From Magicicada septendecula (lineage: Eukaryota; Arthropoda; Insecta; Hemiptera; Cicadidae), in the NCBI GenBank assembly GCA_034769895.1, contig CM068374.1, forward strand, positions 353,200,302 through 353,264,301: a DNA stretch of 64,000 nucleotides, in the 5' to 3' direction. Each line of letters starts with the position of its first letter. Positions within the stretch are counted from its first letter, which is position 1. A model generated the notes under the pieces. It did not search any database, was not told where the DNA came from, and was given only the letters and a program-made list of their open reading frames with translations. Position numbers and translations under genes: made by a program. Below are positions 10,844-21,819 of the stretch, one piece after another.

Positions 10844-13068
10844 TGTTCCGCTTCATTACGGATCAGGCCGTTGGAAGCGTCAGCTTGAAGTCCTGAGGCT
10901 GTTTCGTTTGGTTCTGCTCGATCGTCTGGTTGGGCTTCTGTTACAGGTAGTCTGCGCTGATTATCCAGGCTGGAACTACGTCTGGGCTCGTACTCTCTGT
11001 ACCTATTACTTCCCTGGCTCCCTTGGAAAGTCTCGTACTCGTAGTATCGGCTCCTTCTTTGAGGCTGGTACCTCCTGTGTCCACTGCCTTCTGCTCGGAT
11101 GTAATTAACATTAGGTCGATATGCCCTGTAATTGTGGTTACCTCCACTTGGGTAATTTCGGTTATAATTACCATGATAATTATTATTATTAGAAAGGTTG
11201 GGGTTCCTCTGACCATTTTGAACATAGTTACTATTATGATTATAATAACCGTTGTTATTTTGGGGACGGCTATTATTATTATTATTATTATTGTTGTTGT
11301 TGTTGTTACTATTATTTATGCGAGGAATATTACTATTATTATTATTGTTGTTAAAACGGGGCAAATTATTGTTATTTCTGGGGTTATAATTATACTCGGC
11401 ATTATTCCGATTTGTGGGATTATAATTATTATTATTACCCACATTCTGCCGATTATTATTACTATTCAAATTATTGTTGTTATTCCTTGGTTCCGGCTTT
11501 TCATACCTCCTGCGACTTTGACGGTAATAGTCTTCGTGCTCGTACATCTCTAAAAGCTCGGTCATGGCTTGCACCGTTTTTATTTGACTGTTTCGTCTGG
11601 CTCTGATAATATCCTCCTCGTAGTGGTATGAGAGTTTGCTGACCAGGCATTCTTCTGGTATTCGGGGCTCTAGGTGTTTGGCCACGCACACCTTTCCTAA
11701 AAAGTACGCCGTTAAAGTTTGGTTTCCATATGGGTTGTACTTCCCATGGCATATCCCGTCTCTGGCGATATTTTGCGTTGATTCCGACCAATATTTGGCT
11801 TTGAATAGCCTTCTGAATTGTTGATAGTCGGTCACCTCGTCTCTTATTGCCATCCACCAATTGTCTGCTATTTCCTTGAACGATTCGTCCAGCACCTCTT
11901 TGTTCTCCCTCCAGCGATTACCTCTGTGTTTGGCAAAGTATTCCTCGATTCTTGCTAGGAATTCCATGGGTTTATTTTTATAAAACCTGAAGTTAATCCC
12001 TTCACGATTTTCACTGTTGGGACAACTGGTAATGGTTGTCGGTCGACTATGGAATAGGTCTATATCGGTCTGGTTCTGTCGTACCTGACTGTTGATACTG
12101 GTCACAGCCGCTTCTATGCCGTCACATTTTTCTGTGAATCGGTCCTGCACTCGCTCCCAGTCTTCTCGTGTTTCCTTTAGTTTTTCCTCCAACGTCTTCC
12201 TAGTCGTTTCTTCAATGGTGTTAACCTTCGTATTTATTTCTGTTCTGATACTCCGTACTTCTTGTTCGGTTTGACTCCATTTTTCGTCAGCTCTGGTAAC
12301 CCTTTGTTCGATTACCGTTATTTCCTCTTCTACTTTCTTGCTGATTGTCTCATTGTTTTCAGCTATCTTCTGGCTCAATTCTTCCTTCAATATTTCCATC
12401 CTTCCGTCTAACCGGTTCATGTTTTCTTGGTTCGTCTCCTTCCATTCTTCTCTCAATTGCTGACTATTGCTTTCCATTTTTAGATTTGTTTCTTCCATCC
12501 TCCTGTTGGTTTCTTCCAGTTTTTGGCTTATCTGGGTTAATTCCTCTTTCGACTGTTTATTGTCAGTCTTTATTTCCTCCATTTTCTCCTCAATTTTTTG
12601 AATATTTTCTTCCATCTTCTCTTCTATCTTTTTACTGTTTGCTTCCATCTTCTCCTCCATCTTCCTGCTAGTATCTCCAATTTTATTGCCCAACTCTTCC
12701 TTCAATCGTTGGTTATCATTCTTCATTTCCTCCTCCATCTTCCTACTATTCTCCTCCATCTTCTTGCTGCTTTCTCTTAATTCCTCCTTCAATCGTTGGT
12801 TGTCGTTCTTCATTTCCTTACTATTTTCTTCCATCTTCTCCTCTATCTTCTTACTGTTTTCTCTTAATTCCTCCTTCGTTGTTTTAAATTCTCGGAGTAA
12901 CATCTCCATCATTTGATCAAATTTTGTATCTTCCTTTGCGGTGGATTTCTCCGGCTGTTCCTTCTGTGGTGCAGGCTTATTTGGTTCTGCTGGCGGTAAC
13001 ATTAACTCCACATCTTCCACTGGTGTCGCTTCTTTATCCTCCATGTTTATCTCCTGCTCGGCCTCCAT
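10822..13068 (-). CDS. gag: Gag polyprotein of Ty3/gypsy element, 748 aa
   Basis: Gag is the structural protein that assembles the virus-like particle and packages element RNA. The ATG at 13068 has G at -3 and G at +4 and follows the primer site and leader. About residues 40-330 are a long charged heptad-like coiled coil with repeats of the type KKMEENSRKMEEE. About 360-510 is the capsid-like retrotransposon Gag segment (FRFYKNKPMEFLARIEEYF, then WW, and YHYEEDIIRARR). About 515-650 is very Asn-rich with Arg and Tyr, encoded by AAT/AAC runs. A basic Arg/Tyr-rich tail follows. I see no CCHC zinc knuckle, so RNA binding may rest on the Arg/Asn-rich tail. The last codons CAT TTA AAC carry the frameshift site. 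The frame is intact throughout. The length is greater than many Gags because of the coiled coil. Confidence 0.92.
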   Translation of the reverse strand: MEAEQEINMEDKEATPVEDVELMLPPAEPNKPAPQKEQPEKSTAKEDTKFDQMMEMLLREFKTTKEELRENSKKIEEKMEENSKEMKNDNQRLKEELRESSKKMEENSRKMEEEMKNDNQRLKEELGNKIGDTSRKMEEKMEANSKKIEEKMEENIQKIEEKMEEIKTDNKQSKEELTQISQKLEETNRRMEETNLKMESNSQQLREEWKETNQENMNRLDGRMEILKEELSQKIAENNETISKKVEEEITVIEQRVTRADEKWSQTEQEVRSIRTEINTKVNTIEETTRKTLEEKLKETREDWERVQDRFTEKCDGIEAAVTSINSQVRQNQTDIDLFHSRPTTITSCPNSENREGINFRFYKNKPMEFLARIEEYFAKHRGNRWRENKEVLDESFKEIADNWWMAIRDEVTDYQQFRRLFKAKYWSESTQNIARDGICHGKYNPYGNQTLTAYFLGKVCVAKHLEPRIPEECLVSKLSYHYEEDIIRARRNSQIKTVQAMTELLEMYEHEDYYRQSRRRYEKPEPRNNNNNLNSNNNRQNVGNNNNYNPTNRNNAEYNYNPRNNNNLPRFNNNNNNSNIPRINNSNNNNNNNNNNNNSRPQNNNGYYNHNSNYVQNGQRNPNLSNNNNYHGNYNRNYPSGGNHNYRAYRPNVNYIRAEGSGHRRYQPQRRSRYYEYETFQGSQGSNRYREYEPRRSSSLDNQRRLPVTEAQPDDRAEPNETASGLQADASNGLIRNEAEHLNERRQ

Positions 13069-13074
13069 AGCCCT

Positions 13075-13101
13075 TTATCTTGATGTAGCTCTCCTGTGCA
13101 T
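13075..13101 (-). other. Short upstream ORF in the gag leader
   Basis: In the 132-nt leader between the primer site and gag, an ATG at 13101 opens an eight-codon frame (MHRRATSR) that stops at 13075, six bases before the gag ATG. It is the only upstream ATG I saw in this leader. It could lower or time gag initiation by reinitiation. No conservation data are available. Confidence 0.35.
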
Positions 13102-13200
13102 CTCGCTCCCTCTTCCGACCTGTTGACCGTTGCCAAGCTAAAAATAGGAAATTGGACAATCGTCCTTATTTTACAACACTATTATCTCCTATTTAAAGCC

Positions 13201-13217
13201 CCTTAAGTTGGACGCCA
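13201..13217 (-). promoter_or_regulatory. Primer binding site for reverse transcription
   Basis: Three bases after the 5' LTR end, the minus strand reads TGGCGTCCAACTTAAGG. It begins with TGG, the complement of the tRNA CCA end, and TGGCG..CCAAC resembles lysine-tRNA-type primer sites. The exact tRNA cannot be set without a tRNA set from the host. A diverged second copy (TGGCGTTTCCAACGTGGAG) lies inside the LTR. Confidence 0.7.
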
Positions 13218-13220
13218 ATT

Positions 13221-16200
13221 TGTAATATAAATAAAAATATTACAAATAAAAATAAAAATAAAAATTATGAACGTTTTAATAAGCTCCACGTTGGAAACGC
13301 CAATTTGTAATATTAATGAAAATATTACAAATATAAAAATAAAATTTGAATTGGATTGATATATATAGAGATATATTGTGTGTGTATCTTTGGTGATAAC
13401 AAGGGTATTGTGCTCTTCCTTTAGCCCCACTAGTTGGGCTAGTCAATTTGTAATATTACAAATAAATATTACAATTATAAATAAAAATTGAAATTAAAAA
13501 TAATTGAACTGATATGTGTTGATATTTGTTGATACGTATTGATATTTTGTTTATCACTGGGTCAGTCTGACTCCTTAAAGTCTCATTGGTTAGGCTAGTC
13601 AAATAGTAATATAATTTCAAGTATAATAATAAACAAAATATAAAGATATTGATGATAAAAATATGTTCTAACTAAGTGTGTTGGATTGATAAATAACAAA
13701 TATATCAAACTTTAAAAATTTTGCAAATATTTTTTCTTGTGCTTGTATCGAATTTGACTGAATAATTTAATTTAATTAATTGATAATTAATTAATTATTT
13801 GAGTTTGTAATTTCCTCCTATATCTATTCTCTCAATGTGAATTATGTTTTTGCTTAATAAAAAATAATAACATTAATAGTAGAAATAAAAACAATGCTGG
13901 TAACTGAATACTGATTTGCGTTTATTCATTCAAAATTGTGCGCCAGTCAAACTGCGCATGTCCCAGGCACTGGCTAATATTCGCCACAGTCGGCAGTGAG
14001 ACAGATTAACAAATATATTTTTTACAAGTTAAATTTATGGTTCTTTTAACGAGTCGAAATGGTCAGAGGGCAAGGAACAAGATACATTTAACAGGTATTC
14101 TTAAACTAAATGTTAACATCTGAAATAGAACAGAATTATTATTACAATTGTCAATTAGAAAGAAATTATTTAAAATTCGAACCAAGTCGAAGAAATGACG
14201 TCACTCTGCTCCAGTCAGCACTGGCCCGTTGTCTTTATAGAAATTCAGCAATGGCCGCCGTCTGCTTGGTTTCAATCTGCTATGACGCCGTTGGAATTGA
14301 AGATCCTCTCCCACAGAAATAAAACGATGTTCCCTTTTTCTGCGAAGTGGTGTTGGTCCAAAATATCGTGTTGAATGTCCCCTCGTCGTCTGCGATGTCG
14401 AATTCTGGATGGATCTCTTGTGTAGTGTAGTGTTCAAATATGCGTGTTGGTTTTGTGAATTCGTTCCAAAATTGTTCAAAATGGCTGTCGATTTCTGGCG
14501 TTAAGTTTTATGGTGTTATTCTGTGTTTTTGGAAACTTGTGAAGTGTTAGACATAGATAGATAATATTATTTCACTTGTTAGTTCATCTCCGTTACACGC
14601 CACATAACCACACTTGGTTTTAATATAAATTATTTGGTTTTCAAAACTCCACTAATACATTTTTCAACTGTTCAGCTTTGCGATTAACAATAGACTAAAC
14701 GACGCAACGTCGTCGTTTTAGGGCAATTTGTGGTATGTCTTTTTCCTCTTCGTATTGTTTAATTATAAAATATCTGTCTAAGACTTGTTTCACTATCTAA
14801 CTATACATAACAAGTTTTCTTATTTTTTACTGTATTTCCAATATTTCTTAATTTTACATGAATCTAACTATTCAGTAATATTGATTATTTAATTTTACAT
14901 CTTTTGATATATAGCTGGGTTTGTTTCAAACTCATTTAAGCCCAAAAATTACAATTTTGCATAATAATTGCATGTCCCATATTTTGTACAAATTCAGTGT
15001 TTTAAAGGTTTTTATTTGTTTTTTCGGTATAATATTTCCATGGAATACACCTAACAACTCCGTAATTACTTTGCTGTTAGTAATTTGGTTATTAAAACAT
15101 TTCAATATTGATTAATTTGCTGTTTAGTCTGATTTGATTACTATCATAAGCCTATTTTTGACTGTTTCCAAAAGAAGTTAGTTTTCTTTCTTTTGTCATT
15201 CTATTTGCTATTAACTGTATCTGTATTAATTATATTTTCAATTCCTGTATTGTATGTATTGAATTCTATTCCTATTACATAGATTAATTCTTTGATAGAT
15301 AGTTTTTTTGGTTTATAGGCCATTCTGTGTTTACAAACATAGTGTCTTGGTGGGTCTGTTTGTACATTATACATGGTTTACTGATTTGAATAAAACTATT
15401 ACATTTTTATGCCCTACTTGCCTCTCTGACTTACACAATGGAAAATTAAATGACATGATTTTAATTACAATAGAATATCTTGTATCTACTAAACTTTCTT
15501 TATACTAATAACATCATTGAACCATAACATGAACATCTTATGCCTAATTTTAACAAAAACATCTTATTATCAACTATTTTCCATATATCACCTAATCTTA
15601 ACAAAAACATCTTATTCCTATTATTTTTTCCTGTATCATCAAATGATAACAACATAGCTTATCCTAGACATAATTTAATTAGAAAACATAAAAAACTCCT
15701 ATTACTAGTAACACTGTCAGTCACTAACTGTCTTGTGTATGTATTATTCTTATGAAAACACTTTAACTGTGATAATAAACCTCGTGTATCTATTTACACC
15801 TTACATCTAAAATATTATTTAATTAATAATAAATAATAAACATCTTAATATTAGGCATACCTTCAGTTATGAACTGTCCTTTGGTATTTTTGTCCTCACC
15901 ATTTATTTAGTTATAATTAAAGAAAACATTTTATATGTAATAGTCCTTATATCTAATTTAAAACTCTTATTACTAGTAATGCTGTCAGTCCTTAGACCGT
16001 CTTTCATTTCAATGGTTTTATTATTATTATTCTACACTCATGGTAGTCTTTTTATAATACTTAAACCTCATTGAAGATTTTTTCATAGATTTTTTAACTA
16101 TGTTTCTCACTGTACACTCTGTAGTTCCTTAATTTTGTTATCTCACTTCACTTTATTGTATTCTACACTCTGGTAGTCTTTTTAGTGAGTTCTACTCTAT

Positions 16201-16732
16201 GGTAGTCTCTTTTGACATATTTTTTGACATGTTACACTTACAACTAATATACAATTTGTTTTTATAGTATTGTATCTTGTAACTTGTTTGGGGTTTACCT
16301 ATATCGGTTTCAATTTTGTCTCATGGTATTTAATATATGATTAACATTTTGTTTTGGCATATCTCTTCCTGTTTCTGGTCTCTGTTGGAATCTTGATATG
16401 TTTCGTCCCTTCTTCAAATATCACATTAGTAGTTTCCTTATTAAAATGGTTTCATGACAGATTATTTCCTTTTTTTATGGTCCTTCCCTTTTTTTACTGC
16501 TTCCCCAATCTACTGGGTATACTGCTGGTTTAACTGGTTTTTTCATAGTAGGTTATTTTAATTAATGGTTTTCTTTATTATCTTCCATTTTTATTAACAT
16601 TTTATAGACTTAATTATACAGTTTCTAGGGTAATCCTTAAACAATTTATTCTTCTCACTCACTATGGAACTTTCTCTTTTATTCATGTAACATTAATTCA
16701 AATGTTTAGTGTGATAATTTTGTTATGTTACA
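13221..16732 (-). repeat. 5' LTR of the Ty3/gypsy element
   Basis: This LTR is 3512 bp long and begins (plus strand) TGTAATAT and ends GTTACA. Compared by eye with 1883-5394 it shows no indel and two substitutions: 14225 C against T at 2887, and 16494 T against G at 5156. It should hold the promoter of the minus-strand transcript. The interior is very AT-rich except about 14190-14510. At its gag-proximal end the string CAATTTGTAATAT recurs (13221, 13306, 13449, with a weaker copy near 13599), and a primer-binding-site-like sequence lies inside the LTR at about 13285-13303. The LTR is long for the superfamily. Confidence 0.95.
14196..14240 (-). promoter_or_regulatory. Candidate LTR core promoter with CRE palindrome
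   Basis: On the minus strand CTATAAAG (14240-14233) is a TATA-like box. About 30 bp downstream is the perfect cAMP-response-element palindrome TGACGTCA (14196-14203). The pair lies in the only GC-richer part of the LTR and recurs in the other LTR at 2858-2902. The transcription start is inferred, not shown; if right, U3 would be about 2.5 kb and R-U5 about 1 kb. Confidence 0.3.
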
Positions 16733-16736
16733 ATGT
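16733..16736. repeat. Target-site duplication ATGT, right copy
   Basis: This is the matching copy of 1879-1882, directly after the last base of the right LTR. Confidence 0.85.
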
Positions 16737-19700
16737 TAGCAATTCATTGTTTCAAAATTATTTTACATCCTGTACATGTGAAATTTTTACATTATATTAC
16801 TGAATATATTTTTGTTATTATTTAAATTTATTAACTATTAAATACATAATCTTCTTCTTCAGTTCATTCCGCTTGATTTGATACCAAATAAGATAGTTTT
16901 ACTAAGTTTTTGATCTAAAATGCTATATTTACTTCATTTTGAAAATTGTAAGTTTTAAAATTCACTTCCTGTCCTTTTCAAAAATGTTGCCATTTTACAT
17001 GTTATATTAATGATTGTATTAAATCTCAGATTGACATAAAAGGTTTATCTTCCCTTAATTTCTTGTAATTAGATTAATTGGTTATCTTTTAAAATATTAT
17101 ACATTAATATGTGACTGCCCTCTTTGAATTTTCAGTTTTTACATTTGCATTTTTAACAATAATTCTTACTATCTTTTTACAAAATCTTTCTTACTTATAG
17201 TTCCAGTTATATGACTCTATGACTGATTTACCTTATATAAATTCCATCAGTTTAATTGTTTTTCTGTACTTATTTCATCAATTTTGATGCTGTTTAGTTT
17301 TAACATTTGGCCTAGATTTTTAACAGTTTTTACATACAAAGTTTTTAAATAATACATTTTGTTTATACCCTCTCTGACTTTCTATTTTAATATGACATTA
17401 ATTAACATTTTCTTATTTTAACAAAAGAACATTTAGTATAGAATTTATACTATTAATTCATAACACATGATTGAAATTAACAATAGTCTTACTAACTCAG
17501 ACATTTTACTCTGGATTAACTATTCTTAAAACATAATAAACATTTTCATAATAAAAGTTTTATACTAAAAGGATTGTACTCTCAGACATTTTATCTTTGA
17601 GCTATTTAATCTTATTCTAAATAAACAAAACATATCTTTCCTTCCATCATCTACACTATTTCTTACACCTAGTTTTATTTTCAGTTTTAACTGTTTTTTT
17701 TGTTTGATTTTTGGGGTAATAATTCTTTGTCACTTCACTTTTTATATGGCCTGCTCTTGTTTTATTTACTGTCATTCTAATGAATGTTGTATATAAAGAG
17801 TGGCAGTTATTATTTAGAGACTTGTATTATCTGTTATGATAATAGTTCATTTAATATTATTCATGGACACAATATAAACACTTCAAAGTTGTATTATTTC
17901 ACAATTTACTCAGTTTATGAACTTCAATATTGACACATCAGGTTTATTTAATATAACACAAAAACTTGCACTGATCCCTTTTATATTCTTTGATTTTATT
18001 TCTAATTAGTTTTATTAAAATCAAGAAATCTATTTATAGAGGGTACTGAAGGTTTGTTTTTTGCATTGTATAACTAATTCACATTGGTTCACTTTCAATT
18101 CTACTTTATACACTTTTGGCTTATATTTATTTTACATGGTTTCTAAATTTGGGTATTTGTTATAGTTTCATTTGTTATTATTTTTATTACTTTCTTTTGG
18201 GTTTGGGTTTTTATTCCTTATAAGAGCACTCCTTCTTCTTGTGGATGCTGTCTTGTTCTGGTTTCTTCATTAATTTCTCCTATTCTCCTTGTTCCTTATA
18301 AAAGTATTTCCTTTCATTGTGGATGTTGTCATGTTCTGGGTTTCTTCCTTACTTACTCCTATCCTACGTGGGTATTATCCTTTTTTATATTTTTAGTTTT
18401 GCAGTTTATTTTGATTACTCATCACTCATTGTAATATTGGTTGTTAAGTATGAAGTGTTCGTGAAATATCGATTCACTGTTGTAATTAATTCGCCAGGAT
18501 GCAGAAATGATGAAGAGAGAGTGGACTGTAGTTAATACATTTATTGAAAATTATTCACATATACAGCGTTGAAATAGTTAGGTGTCACTTTTGAATATAA
18601 GATTGGCTAATGAGCGCATCGTAAATACAAGTCGTAATGTTACATTGAATAATTAATTTAATGAAAAGGCCTAGAAGGCCATATATAAAGTCTTGGGCCT
18701 AAGGCCTACATTAATTGTCGCGACAAGAAGAAAAATGTGACAGTATAGCAGCGGGCGCAAGGCCGACCGCCGCTAGCGAACGTATATAACGAACTGTCCA
18801 GATGTGCGGACACGAATTGAGCAAGTTAAAAGCGCAGATTAGCCAACCTATAAATGCAAAAATTACCGCGCTACTGTACATAACTGCCCGCAAAAATCAA
18901 TAGATTTTTTAATACATTTTAGTAACTTATTATATAAAATACAGAGTTCTTAATAATGAAAGTTAATCTCAATAGGCTGCATTGAACCTTGAGTTGTAAT
19001 CTTAGATAACAGTTGTGCATTAATGGTTTAGCGATAAGCTAGAATAAAGATAAGCCTTAATAAAGATAAGCGTTTAGTAGGCCAAGGTTGGCGTGCAAAG
19101 TGATTTTATGCATGATTGAAAATGTAAGCGCTGGCAATGTATTGCCCAAATATATTGTATGTATACAATATTGAACGATATAAAACATGAAAGTACATAA
19201 TTTGACAATGGTTAATAATGAATGATCGGAAACTCATCACATGATGGCCCGATAAATTGTAACCCTATGCAAGTCATAGATGGTTACCGTGAAATAGTTG
19301 AGGCCAGTAGACCTGTACAGAGTTTTGAAGAATTGGTGATACCCATTAGAGCCTGTGAAGAAGAGTGTGGTAATGGTGCTGGTGAGTTCCGAACTCCTGC
19401 TTGTCTCCTAGGCAGCTGTCTTTTTGGTGTTGCGGAGCATCTCTAAGTCTGACGGCGATGGGGAGCGTTCTAGTGTACAGCTCTGCCGATGGTGACGGAT
19501 GTTGTTGTCATCATCTCTGCATTTCCCCTTCTCTCGGCTGTGCGAGGACCCTGAGGCACTTTATAGATTTACGCACTCATAGTAGTTGAACCAATTGTTT
19601 GCCACGCCGTCAGACCATGAAACGTCCAGTCGAAAGGATGGAGATGAAAATGAGGACGAACTGCTTGTGTTGCTAGCCCATCAAGATACAGAAAAGAGAC

Positions 19701-21102
19701 TTATTGTTTAACCTAACTTCGGCCAGCGAGGAATCAGCTGTTCATACGGCTGACTAACTATATCGCGTCGTCGTTCAAGGTCACGGCATGCTGATCAAGT
19801 CAGCATTGCCTCGCCCAGCGTTGCGCTGGCGGGACGACCTTTCAAATCTCGCCGGGAAAATTCAAATCCCGGCACATTACGGAACATGGAAGTAAGAAAT
19901 TTAACAGGAAGGAGTTCATAAAGTAACATTAGGGTAACTGAAAATAAAATATTCGTCTTCCTTATCACCGCTCTCCTCTTTCTTTCATTTATTTTCTTTT
20001 CTTTCCTGTTTCTTCTTTCCGTGTGAGTGCGGGGCACCTATCGCATACCCCTAAGAGCGGGTCTTTGTAATCAAATAAAATTTTCTGAATCTTGTAGATC
20101 AATCAACCAAAATCACATTAAATCGTCGTACTGTTGTTTCACAAAACAAAACGTGTGTAATACCTGATGGTTCTTTCAATAAACCCTTTATAACTTAATG
20201 CTGAGACGTAACTTCTCTAATGCATTTATCACTTGCTGCTATAATACAAAAACCTGTTGTGATCGTTCAGATTGGACGAATTGCTCCAGCCTGAAGTTCT
20301 TTAACATTGTTTACACTTCCACCAAACTCATTTGGCTCCGACTGTAACCTATTTTTGGAAGATAAATGTCAAAAAGATTTTGGATAAAGGATTCACTCTT
20401 TTTTCAAGGCTTCTTGTTAGAATTGTGTTTCTTCAGACAATACTAAAGGTAATTCATACAATTGTCACTTAATAATAACACAAATTTATTTCACTATTAG
20501 TGACGTCAATGTACGTGATAATATTAAGCCTGATAAGTCTTAGAATCTTCGTTAGAAACTTCACAATTTGTTAATTTAGCCTTGCACAGCGGTACTGAGC
20601 ACGTAGAAAATTTCAGTTGTATTAACATATAAAAAACTATATTTATTAATCACAATATTTTGTCTTTTGTGACTGCAGTAAATCTTTCCGTAGCTGTAAA
20701 ATACTCAAGTGAAAATTTTGCTGTTATGATTGGCGCACTTATACAACAACAAGCAATTTGTGTGTGCGAGAGGGAGAGAGAATGGGGGGACCTGGGCGCT
20801 CTTGCGTCGCATACAACTCGCTAACGCGCGTAATGACTCCGCTCAAACTTCCCCTGCTGTTTTTGTGTATATGTGTGGCTATGTTTCAAGCATGATACAC
20901 ATAATGTTAAATATCGTGTGTACTTTAAGGACTTAAAGGATAAACGGCTAGGCAAGACTTTATGTGCAGAGACAATTGATGAAATACTTACGGATGCGTC
21001 TTTCGAAACGAATTAAACTAAACCATTTCTTTTAGAAACTATTATTATTTTAAACAGTTGAAACATTTAATACATATACGTATATGGGGTGTATACATAC
21101 TT
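16737..21102. other. AT-rich region without recognisable genes
   Basis: From 16737 to about 18450 the plus strand is T-rich like the LTR interior. After that the composition is more even. Open frames at 18317-18535, 19222-19446 and 19795-20037 look like chance. AGGCCT palindromes occur near 18665-18710. No RNA gene was recognised. Confidence 0.5.
18217..18366. repeat. Diverged tandem duplication, about 75 bp x 2
   Basis: Two successive blocks share CCTTATAA, TTGTGGATG, TGTTCTGG, TTTCTTC and CTCCTAT in the same order with many substitutions between them. Confidence 0.5.
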
Positions 21103-21819
21103 GTGGTGAGTCAAGTAACAGGTCACAAATCTGAAGGTAGGTGTACTCCGTGAGAACTTGGTGAAAGCAGGTGTTTCACTCCGTGAGAACTGTAATATAA
21201 AATAATAAAACCCCACCAAATCGTGACGTTGAGTCACATGATACAATCTTTGACGAATAGTAAGTACTCTTGTAAAAATTGTAAGAAAGTACCCTCACTT
21301 CAATTAGTTTTAGCCAATCATAGTTAAGGTTTTAAAAATAAGAGAAAGGAGCAATTCCACCACTGAAAATAAGGGTTACTTCCACGAATTGTTTATAAAA
21401 AGCCAAGCAAATGCTGCAGAAAACAGATTTGATTGTGAGTGTTCTAAGAGAGCTCATATCTGTCTCACTTGACTTGTTCTTTGATCCGAGTTAGAAGGTG
21501 TTCTAAGATAGTCTCTCTAGCCAGTGATAGTCAGTCATACTTTTTGTTTTTGTCAATTTTTAAATGTAACTAAAGTAGTTACATTATTTTGTTGAAACTA
21601 AGTACTAGTAACTGAAGGTACTTAGAGTTGAGTAAAATTAATTGAATTACGTTAATTTCAAGAATTATTATTATAAACGAAATTGTAAAAGTTTTGTATT
21701 TGCGAATCATCAATAAATTGTCTTCAGAGAAGAACGGTGCATATCACTTATTTAAATTCACCTCCGAAGCCACAACAACTAACAGTTTTAGCCTAGCACC
21801 CACTCGATAGGTTACAACA
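21103..21819 (+). repeat. Possible solo LTR or retroelement terminus
   Basis: The block runs from TGTGGTGAG to GGTTACAACA. It contains a TATA-like TTTATAAAAAGCC at about 21390 and AATAAA at about 21711 in sensible order for an LTR. There is no clear target duplication, so the boundaries are guesses. Confidence 0.25.

Larger units (their letters stand above)
1883..16732 (-). mobile_element. Complete Ty3/gypsy LTR retrotransposon (14.85 kb)
   Basis: The element is bounded by two direct LTRs of 3512 bp at a constant offset of 11,338 bp. LTR ends are TGTAA...TTACA, and the insertion is flanked by the 4-bp duplication ATGT (1879-1882 and 16733-16736). In transcription order on the minus strand it has 5' LTR, primer binding site, gag, -1 frameshift signal, pol (PR-RT-RNaseH-IN), a noncoding block with 91-bp repeats, a short polypurine tract and the 3' LTR. 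The domain order with integrase last is that of Ty3/gypsy. The integrase text HPSSNPAERVLREVGR recalls the Ulysses/Osvaldo group, which also has long LTRs; that placement is inferred from memory of motifs. No envelope frame is seen. Intact frames and near-identical LTRs suggest a recent, possibly active insertion. Confidence 0.95.

Noticed and set aside
11023..11553. 176-codon plus-strand frame rich in Ile and Val
   Set aside because: It is the antisense reading of the Asn-rich AAT/AAC repeats of gag.
12345..12916. Several Ser/Leu/Phe-rich plus-strand frames
   Set aside because: They are antisense shadows of the gag coiled coil.
19222..19446. 74-codon plus frame with balanced composition
   Set aside because: No family resemblance, no splice or promoter context that I could defend; a chance frame is as likely.
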